A stretch of DNA of 62,000 nt. Origin: Gnetum montanum (lineage: Eukaryota; Streptophyta; Gnetopsida; Gnetales; Gnetaceae). Positions 11,920-23,287 of this stretch are shown here, piece by piece. The notes beneath the pieces were generated by a model. The model saw nothing but the letters and a program-made list of their open reading frames with translations. It did not search any database and had not been told where the DNA came from. The stretch lies in contig MNCI01018966.1 of the NCBI GenBank assembly GCA_015680685.1, positions 78,676 to 140,675 on the forward strand. The letters are read 5' to 3'. The translations under genes and the position numbers were made by a program. Within the stretch, counting starts at the first letter, position 1. Every line of letters begins with the position of its first letter.

Positions 11920-13596
11920 TTGGGGGAGTTAAAATTCCCTAATGAGCTTAGGCAAGATCCCCTTGAGTTAAAATTGTTGCCCATCGGTGTGGAGTACACA
12001 TTCCTCAAGAATGAAAAATCGGTAATCATTAATGCTAAGCTCGCTCCCCAACAAAAAGAAAGACTACTAAAAATGGTAAACAAATGGTTGAAATCCTTTT
12101 CTTGATCATATCTCAAATTAACTAAAAGAGATCCTAGGATATGCCAACATAGAATTTACACTAACCCCTCCATGGAACCTCGATGACAACTGCAAAGGAA
12201 ATTGAACCCAAAACTTAAGCAAGTGGTTAAAGAAGAAATTGAACAACTTCTAAAAGCTAGGTTCATCTACCCCATTACTGATGGTGAATGGGTTAGCGCA
12301 TTAGTCATTATGCCTAAAAAGGGAGGTAAATGGAGGGTATGTATAAATTTTAGGCTACTAAACATGGAGACATTCAAAGACCACTTTCCATTGCCATTCA
12401 TCAACCAAGTCTTAGATACCATTGCAGAGCATTGATACTATAGTTTTCTAGATGGTTATAGTGGACACAATCAAATTTAAATAGCACCAGAAGACCAAGC
12501 TAAAACCACATTCACAAGTCTTTGGGGAACATTTGCATATAGGCAGATGTCATTTGGCTTGTGCAATGCCCTGGAAACATTTGAACGTTTGGTTCTAAGC
12601 ATATTTTAGAAGAAAATAGGAAATGGTGTGGAGGTCTTTATGGACAAATTCTCCACCTAAGGAGTGGACTTCAAACAAGCATTGGACTGATTATAGTAAG
12701 TATTGAAACAATGTGTTGAAACCAACTTAAGGCTCAATTGGCAAAAAAGCCATTTAATGGTCCAAGAAGGCATTGTATTAGGGCATAAGATTTCACAAAT
12801 AGGGATAGAGGTAGATCCTAGAAAGATTGAGGTCATCCAAGGGATCACTTACAACTTGAAATTGTAAAATACATCTGATCATTCCTTGGAAATACTGGCT
12901 ATTATAGACGCTTCATTGAGAACTTTTCAAAGATCACAAAACCATTGGTAGAATTAACGAAGAAGGACGTACCCTTTGAATGGACCAAGGAACGTGAGCT
13001 AGCCTTCCAAACCTTGATGTAAAGGCTCGTAGAAACACCAATTTTACAAGCTCTTGACTAGTTCCAACCATTCAATATAATGACTGACACATCCAATTTT
13101 GCTTTAGGATTCATACTTACATAGTTAGATGACCAAAAATGCCGCTACTACATTCACTATGCAAGTCAAAGTATTACTAGTGCATAACTCAACTACACCA
13201 CAACAGAAAAAGAGTTAATGGTTATGGTGTTTTCTTAGGCACTATGTATTAGGCTATAAGATATTTGTACATACAGATCATAGTACAATTCGATTTCTAA
13301 TGAATAAACCAATGGTGAGCCCTAACATCATATGACGGTTCGTGATCTTACAAGAGTTTGATCTTACAATGATTAATCATAAAGGCACCAAGAATGTTGT
13401 TGCTGATCATTTATCTTGGTTACAATGGAACAACAAAGAGGATGAATATCCAATCTCTAATTGTTTCCCTAATGAACTTCTCTTTGCAGGTGTGATAAAC
13501 AATCACTTACCCATCGATAAAAATTGGTATAGTAGCATTCTCACTTATTTGCTTATACAAGAAACAGCACAAGGCATAGACACTAAAAATAAATAA
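11920..13596 (+). pseudogene. E1 reverse transcriptase and RNase H, broken
   Basis: Copies element RNA into DNA. A connecting segment (LPIGVEYTFL) precedes the RT. NPKLKQVVKEEIEQLL starts near 12205, then VSALVIMPKKGGKWRVCI and FLDGYSG with the first catalytic Asp. The box that should be F-M-D-D reads F-M-D-K-F-S at about 12640, so one metal-binding Asp is lysine. RNase H follows (NYTTTEKEL at about 13195), ending in ADHLSWLQW at 13405. Stops and at least two frameshifts interrupt it. One TAG (12607) is at the same codon in E2 and E5. The FMDDFS-type box and the LNW-K-HLMVQEGIVLGH run match Athila-clade RTs. Confidence 0.8.
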
Positions 13597-13623
13597 TAGT
13601 TTCTTAATTGAGCCAAAAATTTT

Positions 13624-14873
13624 ATGGAAATTAATGGACAGCTTTATAAAGTATGTTCTGATGGCTTGGTTCAATGGTGTGTTCCCGATGTAGATCAATT
13701 GCGAGTTCTCCAAGATGCTCATGAGGCCCTTGTGGGGATCATTACATTAAGAGATGAACATCCATTAAAATATTTCTTGTATGATTATATTGGCCTACAT
13801 TGTTTTGGGATGCTCATTATTTATTCCAATCTTGTGAGCGTTGCCAACACGATGGGGCAATGATTGCTAGAATGAAGGGTCCACAACAATGGATTCAACC
13901 CTTATAACCCTTTGACATATGGGGTATTGTATTTATGGGGCCTATCATGCCAATGTCCAATGGAAAAGCCTACATTGTTGTTGCTATTGATTATTTTACA
14001 AAGTGGGCAAAAGCAGCCATTATTACGAACTGTACATCATCTACCATTGTACGATTTGTTCAACGAAAAATTGTAAATAGTTTTGGCATGCCTCGTACAC
14101 TTGTTTCTAACAATAGTAAACATTTTACAAGTGTGACTTTTCAAAAATGGATGCAACACTCAGGAGTTGAGCATAAGCTAACTACACCATATCATCCTCA
14201 AGAAAATGGTCAACTTGAAGTCACCAATAGGGAGATCACAAAAATACTAACATGAACCATTAGCAAATATAGGTGAGACTAGAGCACCAAATTGAATGAT
14301 GCTCTTTAAGCATACCGCTGCACATGGAAACTCCCTATAGGCTACTCCCCCTATGAGTTAGTGTAAGACAAACTTCCTACACTTCCCATCCAAGCTGAGC
14401 TTCATACACTATCTACAACATGTGACCTCAACCTTGACCTTAGTCTAGCACAGAAAGAATGTTTGATGAACCTTAACTTGCTAGATGAGAATCGATTAGC
14501 CATCCTATCATCCAATGGACTACACAAGGCCTTTAACAAACAAGGTCATAACCTAAGGATTAGGAAAGTCAAATACCAACCAGAAAATAAGGTTCTTTAT
14601 TGGAATCCCACACATGACCCACAACGAACTAAATTTCAAATGTTGTGGGAAGGACCTTATATCATTCGTGAAAATTTTCCTTCAAGGGCCATTATGATCT
14701 ATAAACTTGAAATCCCAAACAAGAAATTATTGGTTAACATCCAATATACCAAACCTTTCCATGAACCTAAAATGGCCAATACTAACACTACCTTTATTAA
14801 TGGACAACCTTGCTCATTATTTTGGATCTCTTCCTTCCAACTTAGTTATGGGGGAGATGGCCACCAATGCTAA
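13624..14873 (+). pseudogene. E1 integrase
   Basis: Inserts the cDNA into the genome. It begins MEINGQLYKVCSDGLVQW, followed by a zinc-binding region that is frameshifted at about 13730. The catalytic core has AIDYFTKWAKAA (first Asp kept), LVSNNSKHF (second Asp changed to Asn) and a Glu in LEVTNREI. The C-terminal domain (LDENRLAILSSN to YIIRENFPSRA) is open from 14463 to 14873. There is no chromodomain. The frame ends at a conserved purine tract. Confidence 0.8.
14841..14860 (+). promoter_or_regulatory. E1 polypurine-like tract at the end of pol (motif i)
   Basis: AGTTATGGGGGAGATGG overlaps the end of the integrase frame. The same position has a G-rich AGTCATGGGGG-like tract in E4 (about 40125-40140) and E5 (minus, 55404-55422). 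It resembles the 3' PPT of the same elements but is not followed by an LTR. Confidence 0.5.
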
Positions 14874-16184
14874 CCATTTTAAAGCCCTCAATTCCTTTAA
14901 CTTTTTTGTTTTACACATTATTCATCTTTACTTTTTTTTGTTACACCATAATTAACATTTTTTACTATTTCTTTCTCTATTACATTTTTTTTCAATAAAT
15001 CTCACTCATCATATAATAAGTGCTCATGATGATGAAGAATACTATAAGTGTTGATTGCTCATGTTTGGTTTTTACCTTTAACTTTTAATGTTGATACTAA
15101 GATATGGTTTCTTTTGATAAAATAGGTAATGATTCCACATCATCCATTCATCCATTTAGCTCTATGGTCTCCCTTGAGCTTGGAATTGTACTATCTCTTT
15201 TTCTAGGTAAACTTATTAATGAATTGGTAGCTTGGTATTCTTCAAACCAAGGAAAGGTTCAAATGGATTAAAAAGGGTATGACCTCAAGGGGATTCGATG
15301 CATTTGTGCTAGCTATTCTCTTGGATACTTGGATGTTTTTCATATAGTCTTCCGCCATTCTACTCTTGACCAAATATCAGGAAGTTGACCAAATCAAATA
15401 ATTCTTTACATGGTGTGGTTCTCATGCAGAGGAAAAAATTGGTGAGAATTCAAAGCACACCCCTTAGAAATAATAAAGAAACATGGGCTATAAGCACTAG
15501 TTATGGCAATGGAAAGACATGTTACCCATGCCTAAAGGTTTCCTCTAACGAAGGTTCTTTCTTGCTTCCTACTTTATTTTTCTCTTGTTGGAATGGTGGT
15601 GGCTCTGTGGACACATTCTTGTTGCTTCAGGAGGATGGGTTGGCCAAGTATGTTGATGTGAGGTCACTAGATGTGGTTAGTTTTAATCTAAATTTGGAAT
15701 AAATTCTATTAAGTCACCTTAATCATACACTACACAAGGTATTTTAAGGAACCTTAATTTTTGGATTCCATTCCATTCTCTCCTCTCTTTCTGTATTACT
15801 TCCCATATTCCACCTCATTGCCAGTTTTATGCTTAGTCTATATCTTGATTCATGCATTTTTCTTCTTTGGTAAACTCTTGTGGGTAAGTCCTTAACCATT
15901 GTTTTCATATGTCATTCCTAGGGCCTATGGACTCTTTGATGTGTGGGATTGTCAAGGCATTAAGGGCATGAGCTTGCAATTGTTAAGCTCTTTTCCTTAA
16001 ACATTTCTTGTAATCAACGATTTCTCATTCACCCCATCAATGACATCTATGTTTGCTTTTGTTTTATTGGCTTCACTGTTGTTATTTCTCTCATCTTTCT
16101 TGTTCCTTCAAGTTTTCCACCCTATTGCTACCAAAGGTCCACTCTTAGTCATGGGGGCCCTATCACAAATTTTATCTCACCTCT
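14874..16184 (+). other. E1 spacer between pol and the E2 insertion
   Basis: T-rich non-coding DNA. It holds one copy of the conserved spacer module (15408-15467, GCATGGTGTGGTT-like at one end and AAAGCACACCCCTTAG at the other). Near the end is a splice-donor-like AAAG/GTCC (intron would start at 16137), followed by CTTAGTCATGGGGG (16145-16158). Both align with the leader region of ORF3 in E2, E4 and E5. E2 inserted 27 bases after this motif. Confidence 0.55.
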
Positions 16185-16948
16185 TGATGAAGTGTCATTT
16201 GGCCATGTGTTTACTAGGCTATGTATATGGGACCCTGTATANNNNNNNNNNNNNNNNNNNNNNNNNNNNNNNNNNNNNNNNNNNNNNNNNNNNNNNNNNN
16301 NNNNNNNNNNNNNNNNNNNNNNNNNNNNNNNNNNNNNNNNNNNNNNNNNNNNNNNNNNNNNNNNNNNNNNNNNNNNNNNNNNNNNNNNNNNNNNNNNNNN
16401 NNNNNNNNNNNNNNNNNNNNNNNNNNNNNNNNNNNNNNNNNNNNNNNNNNNNNNNNNNNNNNNNNNNNNNNNNNNNNNNNNNNNNNNNNNNNNNNNNNNN
16501 NNNNNNNNNNNNNNNNNNNNNNNNNNNNNNNNNNNNNNNNNNNNNNNNNNNNNNNNNNNNNNNNNNNNNNNNNNNNNNNNNNNNNNNNNNNNNNNNNNNN
16601 NNNNNNNNNNNNNNNNNNNNNNNNNNNNNNNNNNNNNNNNNNNNNNNNNNNNNNNNNNNNNNNNNNNNNNNNNNNNNNNNNNNNNNNNNNNNNNNNNNNN
16701 NNNNNNNNNNNNNNNNNNNNNNNNNNNAAAGTAAAAACTATCAAAATCAGTTGCCTCAATCCCACTTAACCATTACCACTAGATACTCACAAGTGAGGTT
16801 GAGAAGGCAATGACTGTTCTAACAAAGGGTTTTGCTAGTTAGAGGTTTGGTGTATGTTAAGTGCTTACAGTCTATGGAATTCAACCGAGTCACATGTGAA
16901 CACATGTGATTTGCATGGTTGGGCGTAGGGGTACCTAGCCACTCATTA
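16185..16948 (+). repeat. E2 5' LTR, with scaffold gap
   Basis: It begins TGATGAAGTGTCATTTGGCC, identical to the E2 3' LTR at 28416, and ends CTCATTA before the primer site. Bases 16242-16727 are Ns. The 3' LTR is 913 bp, of which 57 and 221 bases are visible here, so the hidden part should be about 635 bases rather than 486. Confidence 0.85.
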
Positions 16949-16967
16949 TTAGCGTTGTTGCCAAGGA
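16949..16967 (+). promoter_or_regulatory. E2 primer binding site, tRNA-Asp type
   Basis: TTAGCGTTGTTGCCAAGGA abuts the LTR and matches the tRNA-Asp complement with several C-to-T and G-to-A changes. Confidence 0.7.
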
Positions 16968-17092
16968 CTGTTAGTCTTAGATGCATCATCTAACCTTAGT
17001 AAAATTATCATACACGTCGTTGGAACTGACCCAAGATAGTAACATTTATGCATGCTAGGCAAACTAAAGTAAACATAAGGTACACTAATTAA

Positions 17093-19560
17093 ATGGATCA
17101 GCTAACATCCAATTTGACTTCTTCTCACAAGCAAGATGTATGCAACCCATCGGTGCCACAAGAATGTTGAGTGGTATACAAGCATCCCGATGAATATATC
17201 CATAATTTCATATTCATCCTACATCAAGATAAACATATGTGATGGTGGGACATGGAAAGAAACATCATACTATCACCTGACCGATCGGCTCTTGCAATGC
17301 TATTTCACAATCTTGGCAGACTAGGCATCTAGGACCGTGGAGTGGAGTATGTCATGGAGGACCATGACTATCAAGACTATTGTCTCACTGAGGCTCAATG
17401 AGCATGAGACTAGTAGCAGGTAAAAAGATATGAACACCTAAAGGGGAAACAATTCAGTAACCCCTTATTCTCACAAGGGCTGTAGGATGATGGGGATCCC
17501 ATCTTTCATGATTCCCATTGGGCCGAACTTCCCTGGGGCAGTAGATCCTTCAGTCCATCATTCAAAACAAGAATCCAAGTGATCAAGATCCTCAAGGGGA
17601 TGGAGGGTCACATAGCAAGGATGGGTAGGATGATTGAGGCCATTATCAGGGTAGAGGGGAAGATCGACATCGGAGCAGTGGTAACTCTTCTCCCTCTTCT
17701 CCATCCTCTCACTCTCTTATACTTTCATCCAGTTTAGGCTCTAATCGTAATCGGGGTAGAAAGGAGCAAAAGGACAGTGGTTGAAAGGATCAAAAGGGAC
17801 AATGTGAGGAAACGCACGACCAATTGCGTGATGTTCACCGTCATGAAAGGAGGGGTAGCTAAAATCATCGCAGGCATCATGGTCCTCAGCAGGACTGTGA
17901 CTCAAATGAGCTATTGTTGGCTACTTGGAGCATGCTCCAAATCGTCGAGGCAGTTCAAATCCCTAGTAGGCACGTTAAGGATAACCGGATCAAGCATGTT
18001 GATATGAACAACATCCCCAAATTTGAAGGGGGATACAACTGTGATCCACAAACTCACCTACATGTGTTCCATGAAGCCTGCACCCTGCAAAACATTGACA
18101 ATGATTGGTAGAAGTTGAAGTTGTTCCCTTGCACACTCATCAAGGAAGCAGAAAACTGGTACCGATCCTTGGAACCGAAATCAATAAGAAGATGGAGTAC
18201 GATGCTTGAGATTTTCAATGACAAATATCAAATGTACTTCAGAGTGGTGAACCTGAGACATCAGATCCAAGGGTGGAAGCAAGGTAATCATGAACCCTTG
18301 GATGTAGCCATGAGTAGATACTATTCACTGCTACATCGGTGCCCTGGTCATGGCTACTCTCAGTGGGCATAGCTTCACCACATCATTGATGGACACCATT
18401 TTGAAACATGAAAGACCCTTGGCATGTATGCCCAAGGACGACTATTGAAGCTAAGGGCCCATCAATTGTAGCGCCTCATTGAGCAGGTGTCCAAGGAGGA
18501 AGGGGAACTTAGAAAGAAGGACAGTGTAGAAGAATTCAACTGGGATTTGTCCCTCAAGAAAAGGGAAGTCTAATTTTGCGAAGATGAGGAGGAATCACCA
18601 CTGGAAGTAGTGGTGAACCGAAAAACTTTGCCATTGCAAATGTTTGCATCTGAAATTTTGGAAAAGGTTCATAAGATGTGGGACTCTTTGGACGAAAAAT
18701 TCCAAAGTGTGCTAAAAATTGCAAAAGAGTATAGAGAATAAGGTAATGATCACAATCAGTGTAGGAAGAAGGAAGCTAAACATGCCCAATATAGGGATAA
18801 GGACAAAGTTGTTGTAATAGAGTAGGTTGTAGACTCTAACACCAAGGAGGATGATGAATGTGACATGTGCCAATATGAACATCCTAAGGGATGTTGCCCT
18901 GTGGTGTCACATCTTCAAGAGTCTGGGGTGTATGCATTGAATCCTCTCTTGGAAAAGAGGCAAACACCCTGAAGGTTACCTTACCCACAAGGCAACCCAA
19001 GGTAGTTCCACCAATAGCAAGGATACTATCCAAGTGGAGTGCCACCATAACCCTACGAATACTTCCAGCAATGGTAGCATCCACAAGCGTGGGGGATGCC
19101 ACCTCCAAGGTAGCAGTACCCTTACAAGTAGCCAGATCCCTATGGGTACTACATTCAGCAATTGGTCTCTCCACAAGACTCTTCCAGTCATGTGGTCTTT
19201 CAAACTTATTACCATCCCCCAGAATATTTTCGACCTCAGTCTCCATCACCCAGGGGGAAAACCCACATCTCTTTTATCCTCCATCACCTTCTCCTACCAC
19301 TCCTTCTCCACAACATCCCACTCAACTACCACCTGCTCCACCTATGCAAGCAGATATACCACCACAGCCACAGCAATGAAATACTACAAGGGCTGTTAAC
19401 CTACAACCAACACCTCAACTGAGTGGATTGGAACCCAAGCCATAAAAATGTGCTTTTTTCTAGCCCAATAATCTAAACATACCCTCACATACACCTGTGG
19501 CCAGTGCCTTTGAACCTTTAAGTGCCTCCACTATTCCACCACTAGAGAATCCTTCAAGCC
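17093..19560 (+). pseudogene. E2 gag with P/Q-rich linker, broken
   Basis: The ATG at 17093 gives MDQLTSNLTSSHKQD, matching the start of E5 gag. One frame with interspersed stops runs through the N-terminal domain (RSALAMLFHNLGRLGI; VEYVMEDHDY). A Ser- and Arg-rich stretch follows. The capsid-like gag domain lies at about 18000-18560 (NNIPKFEGGYN; ENWYRSLEPKSIRRW; LDVAMSRYYSLLHRCPGHGYS). The compact knuckle C-X2-C-X3-H-X3-C is at about 18861-18898 (CDMCQYEHPKGCC), then a Pro/Gln-rich linker (about 18970-19560). Most stops are TAG. No frame change is needed between gag and protease, as in a single gag-pol frame. Confidence 0.8.
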
Positions 19561-20090
19561 AACCCCAATCCAACATCCAAATGCTCATGCTCACACATGT
19601 TGTGACCGACTAGATAAAGGTCGATCATCTTCCTTGAAAATTGACTGATCCAGGAAGCCCCCTCATCTATCTTCAGGTGGTAGGGAACGAACTATGCAAA
19701 GCTCTTCTAGACTCAGAGTCAGGAGTCAATTTGATCTTTCATGACATGTACAAGAATTGGTACTTGCCCTCGCTAAAGAAGAGCAACATTCGGCTCGAGT
19801 TAGTAGACCAGTCCATCACTGTTCCCTTGGGATTGGTGGAGGACATTATGACCACCGTTTATGGGTGGTCCTACCCTGCTAATTTCTTAGTCATCCATGT
19901 GGAGAACTACAAGGGAAACTACCTAATCATTATGGGAAGAGCTTGGCTAAGCATAGTGGATGCATGACTAGAACTCTAAGATCTTTTTCCTGAAATTTTA
20001 AAGGAAAATTCTTTGAAGAAGATCGAGAAGAAGTGTGTTCCATGCATTGTGTACAGTGACTCAGGATGCAACTATGTGTAGTAGTTATGG
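19561..20090 (+). pseudogene. E2 aspartic protease domain
   Basis: Retropepsin-like. The 108-codon open stretch at 19641-19967 holds SPLIYLQVVGNE, ALLDSESGVNLI, LELVDQSITVPLGLVEDI and IIMGRAWLS. The triad is D-S-E rather than D-S-G, so the glycine is lost. Two adjacent TAGs at 20079-20084 stand where E5 has CAG CAA. Confidence 0.8.
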
Positions 20091-20589
20091 TTTTCTAAGC
20101 AAATATCCATTCGAGCATGCAGTCGGTGTACCGAGGAATCACCTGTTCAACAGTGCCTATATGTAGTAGCCACCAACCAAGAGGGCACCCAGTGGCTAAC
20201 AATTGATCTTGCTAGCAGCGCATTGTGCATGGAACCATCTAAGGGGCTTTTATAAGCCTACATTAAAATCATGGACAAAATGGAAGAGGTTCATCAACGA
20301 GTCTCCACTTTTGATGACCATGATGATTGGGGGAAGTTGCAAATTCCTGAAAGCTTCAAACAAGAGCCCCTGGAGCTCAAGTCTTTATGGGCTCACTTGG
20401 AATATGCATTTTTGTGAAATGAAAAGTCGGTAATTATCAATTCCACCCTTGCTCCTGAACAAAAGAAAAAACTGCTGAAGGTGGTGAACAAATGGGAAGC
20501 TACATTTACATGTTAATATCCTGAGTTAACCAGAGTTAATCCTAGGATCTACCAACATGGGATTTGTATTGACTACTCCATGAAGCCAT

Positions 20590-21850
20590 GATGATAGCCA
20601 CAAAGACGATTAAACCCCAAACTGAAGCAGGTCGTCAAAGATGAAATCGAACAATTGCTAAAGGCAGGGTTAATCTATTCTATTCCCAATAGCGAATGGG
20701 TTAGCCCACTCATTATTGTGCTGAAGAAAGGTGGAAAATGGAGGTTCTGTATTGATTTCCGATTGCTCAACATGGACACCTTCAAGGATCACTTTCCACT
20801 CCCATTTGTGGACCAGGTGTTGGACACCATTGTAGGACATAGTTTTTTGGATGGTTATAGTGGCTATAACAAAATCCAAATAGTAATAGAGGACCAGGTC
20901 AAAAAAAACTTTCACAAGTTCATGTAGGACTTTCGCATACAAGAAGATGCCTTTTGGCCTATGCAATGCACCTATCACATTTCAACGCCTTGTCCTCAGC
21001 ATCTTATAGCAGCAGATTGGCAATGGGGTAGAAGTCTTCATGGATGACTTCTCTACTTATGGGGCCATGTTTGAGCAAGACTTGGACCATCTTGAGTAGG
21101 TTTTGAAATGGTGTGTAGACATTAATCTATGGCTCAATTGGTAGAAAATCCATTTGATGGTCCAAGAAGGCATTGTGCTGGGGCATCACATCTCACAGAC
21201 AAGGATTAGCATGGATCCTAAAAAGATTAGGGTCATCTAAGGAATCACCCAACAACCAAGCACTATAAAAGATGTACAATCATTCTTTGGCCATATTGGT
21301 TACTACCAGCACTTCATTGAAAACTTCTCGAAGATTGTCAAGCCATTGGTAGAACTTACAGAGAAAGATGCTCCATTCATCTAGACCAAAGAATGTGAAT
21401 TGGCATTCCAATTACTTAAACAAAAACTTGTAGAAACTCTAGTTCTACGGGTACTTGATTGGTCCAGGCCCTTCCACATCATGATGGATGCATCTAATTA
21501 CACCTTGGGAGTTGTGCTTACACGGTGTGATGATCAGAAACATCCATACTATATCCACTATGCAAGCCATAGCATTATGGGTGCTCAGCTTAACTACACC
21601 ACCACCGAAAAGGAGTTGATGGTGGTGGTGTTTGCCTTGGAAAAATTCCAACACTATGTGCTCAGATACAAGTTGTTCATCAATACTAAACTTAGTGCTA
21701 TTCGGTTCCTGATGAACAAACCAATGGTGAGCCCCCGCATCATTTCGGTGGCTGGTGATTCTTTAGGAGCTTGATCTTACCATGGTAGACTGGAAAGGGA
21801 CCGAGAATGTGGTTGCTAACCACTTGTCTCAGTTACAATGGGATGACATA
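20590..21850 (+). pseudogene. E2 reverse transcriptase and RNase H, broken
   Basis: NPKLKQVVKDEIEQLLKAG opens the domain, then KKGGKWRFCIDFRLLN, FLDGYSGYN with the first catalytic Asp, and F-M-D-D-F-S-T-Y-G at about 21037 with both catalytic Asp residues. This is the only copy in the window that keeps an intact, readable catalytic box. RNase H follows at 21400-21774 (MMDASNYTLGVVLT, NYTTTEKELMVVVFALEKF), ending NHLSQLQW. TAG stops at 21007 and 21142 are shared with other copies. Athila-like in sequence, but without the longer insert that angiosperm Athila RTs, as I recall them, carry between KKGG and W-R-V-C-I. Confidence 0.85.
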
Positions 21851-22036
21851 GAAGAGGAGGAGCCCCTCTCCGACCAATTTCTAGATGAACTCCTCTTCGT
21901 AGGTGTAGTCAATCCGCAAGTGCTCAAGGAATCCCCTTGGTTCAACCACATCCTCACCTACCTCACAACCCAAGAGTTGCCAAAGGAGTGGAACCATCAG
22001 CAGAAACAACAGTTTCTCCATAAAGCCAAGAGATTT

Positions 22037-23287
22037 ATGGAAATCAACAACCATCTTTATAAGATGTGCGCAAATGGCCTGGTTCAATGGTGTGTCTCTA
22101 ATGATGATACACTATGCATCCTCTAAGATGCTTATGAGGGCTATTGTGGGGGCCACTATGCTAGATCTCACACAACCATTAAGATCATGCTTGCAAGCTA
22201 TTACTGACCCATAATTTTCATGGATGCACAATGGTTTGCCCGCTCTTGCGAATGATGTCAAAAAGATGGTGGGATGACGACATGGTTGGAGGGACCTCAA
22301 TAGTGGATCTAGCCACTAAAGCCCTTCAACATCTAGGGCATCAACTTCATGGGGCCCATCACTCCACTATCAAACAAAAAGGCCTACATCATCTTAGCTA
22401 TGGACTACTGTACAAATTTGGTAGAAGTGGTAGCTGTCATCGACTGTTCTTCCAAAACCACCGCACGATTTGTCCAACAACAAATCATCAACAGGTTTGG
22501 AGTGCCACGTGCACTTATTTCACATAATGGGACTTATTTCACTAGTGTCAATTTTCAAAAACTCATGCAACACTTGGGGTTCAACCATAAATTTACAACA
22601 CCCTATCACCCCCAAGCCAATGGATAGGCCGAAGTCACCAATAGGGAGATCACCAAGATCCTTACTCGAACCATTAGCAAATACAGGAGGGATTTGAGTA
22701 CCAAACTTAATGATTCCCTATGGGCCTATAACTCCACTTGGAAACTCCCTGTAGGGTACTCTCCCTATTAGTTAGTGTACGGAGAGTTACCAACACTTCC
22801 AATTTAGGCCAAACTCCACACACTATCCACCACCAGTGACTTAGGCCTTGACCTCCCACTAGCACAACGTGAATGACTTATCAATTTAAGTGTGCTAGAT
22901 GAGAATCAATTAGTGGCCTTATCTTCAAATGAGATCCCCAAGGCCTACAACAAAAATCGACATGATCTTAGGATTCAGAAGGTCACATTTAGATGTGGAG
23001 AAAAGGTGTTGTATTAGAACCCCTCACATGTATCTCAACCGACCAAGTTTCAAACACTATGGAAGGGACCTTACATTGTCTCCAAAACCTTCCCATCTAG
23101 GGCCTTGCTTATCCACAAACCTGAGGACCCCACCAAAATGTAGTTGGTCAATTTCCAACAACTGAAACCTTTTCGAGAACTCCACTCAACTAGTGAAACC
23201 ACCTTGTCAACACCAGGACAACCTTGCTCCATTTTTCATGTCTCCTCCTTTCCACCCAGAGTTGGGAGAGATCGTCATCCCTACTAA
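22037..23287 (+). pseudogene. E2 integrase, broken
   Basis: It starts MEINNHLYKMCANGLVQW. The HHCC zinc site is damaged (first His is Tyr, and a TAG lies inside the Cys pair). The core keeps the first Asp in LAMDYCTN, has His for the second Asp (LISHNGTYF) and keeps the Glu (VTNREI). The C-terminal part aligns with E5 (LNDSLWAYNSTWKLPVGYSP; FQTLWKGPYIVSKTFPSRA). The TAA at 23285 ends the domain just after a purine tract. Confidence 0.8.

Noticed and set aside
12607-12609. Amber (TAG) recoding as a programmed feature of the elements
   Set aside because: TAGs are too many and spread over every gene, TAA, TGA and frameshifts also occur, and catalytic residues are lost too. Decay at methylated CAG and TGG is simpler.
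16040-16813. Long open frames across the N run
   Set aside because: They are artefacts of unknown bases with no real coding content.
18884-19249. Antisense open frames in gag (also 59429-59758)
   Set aside because: They lie opposite the Pro/Gln-rich linker, where the low-complexity codons leave the other strand open. No motif seen.
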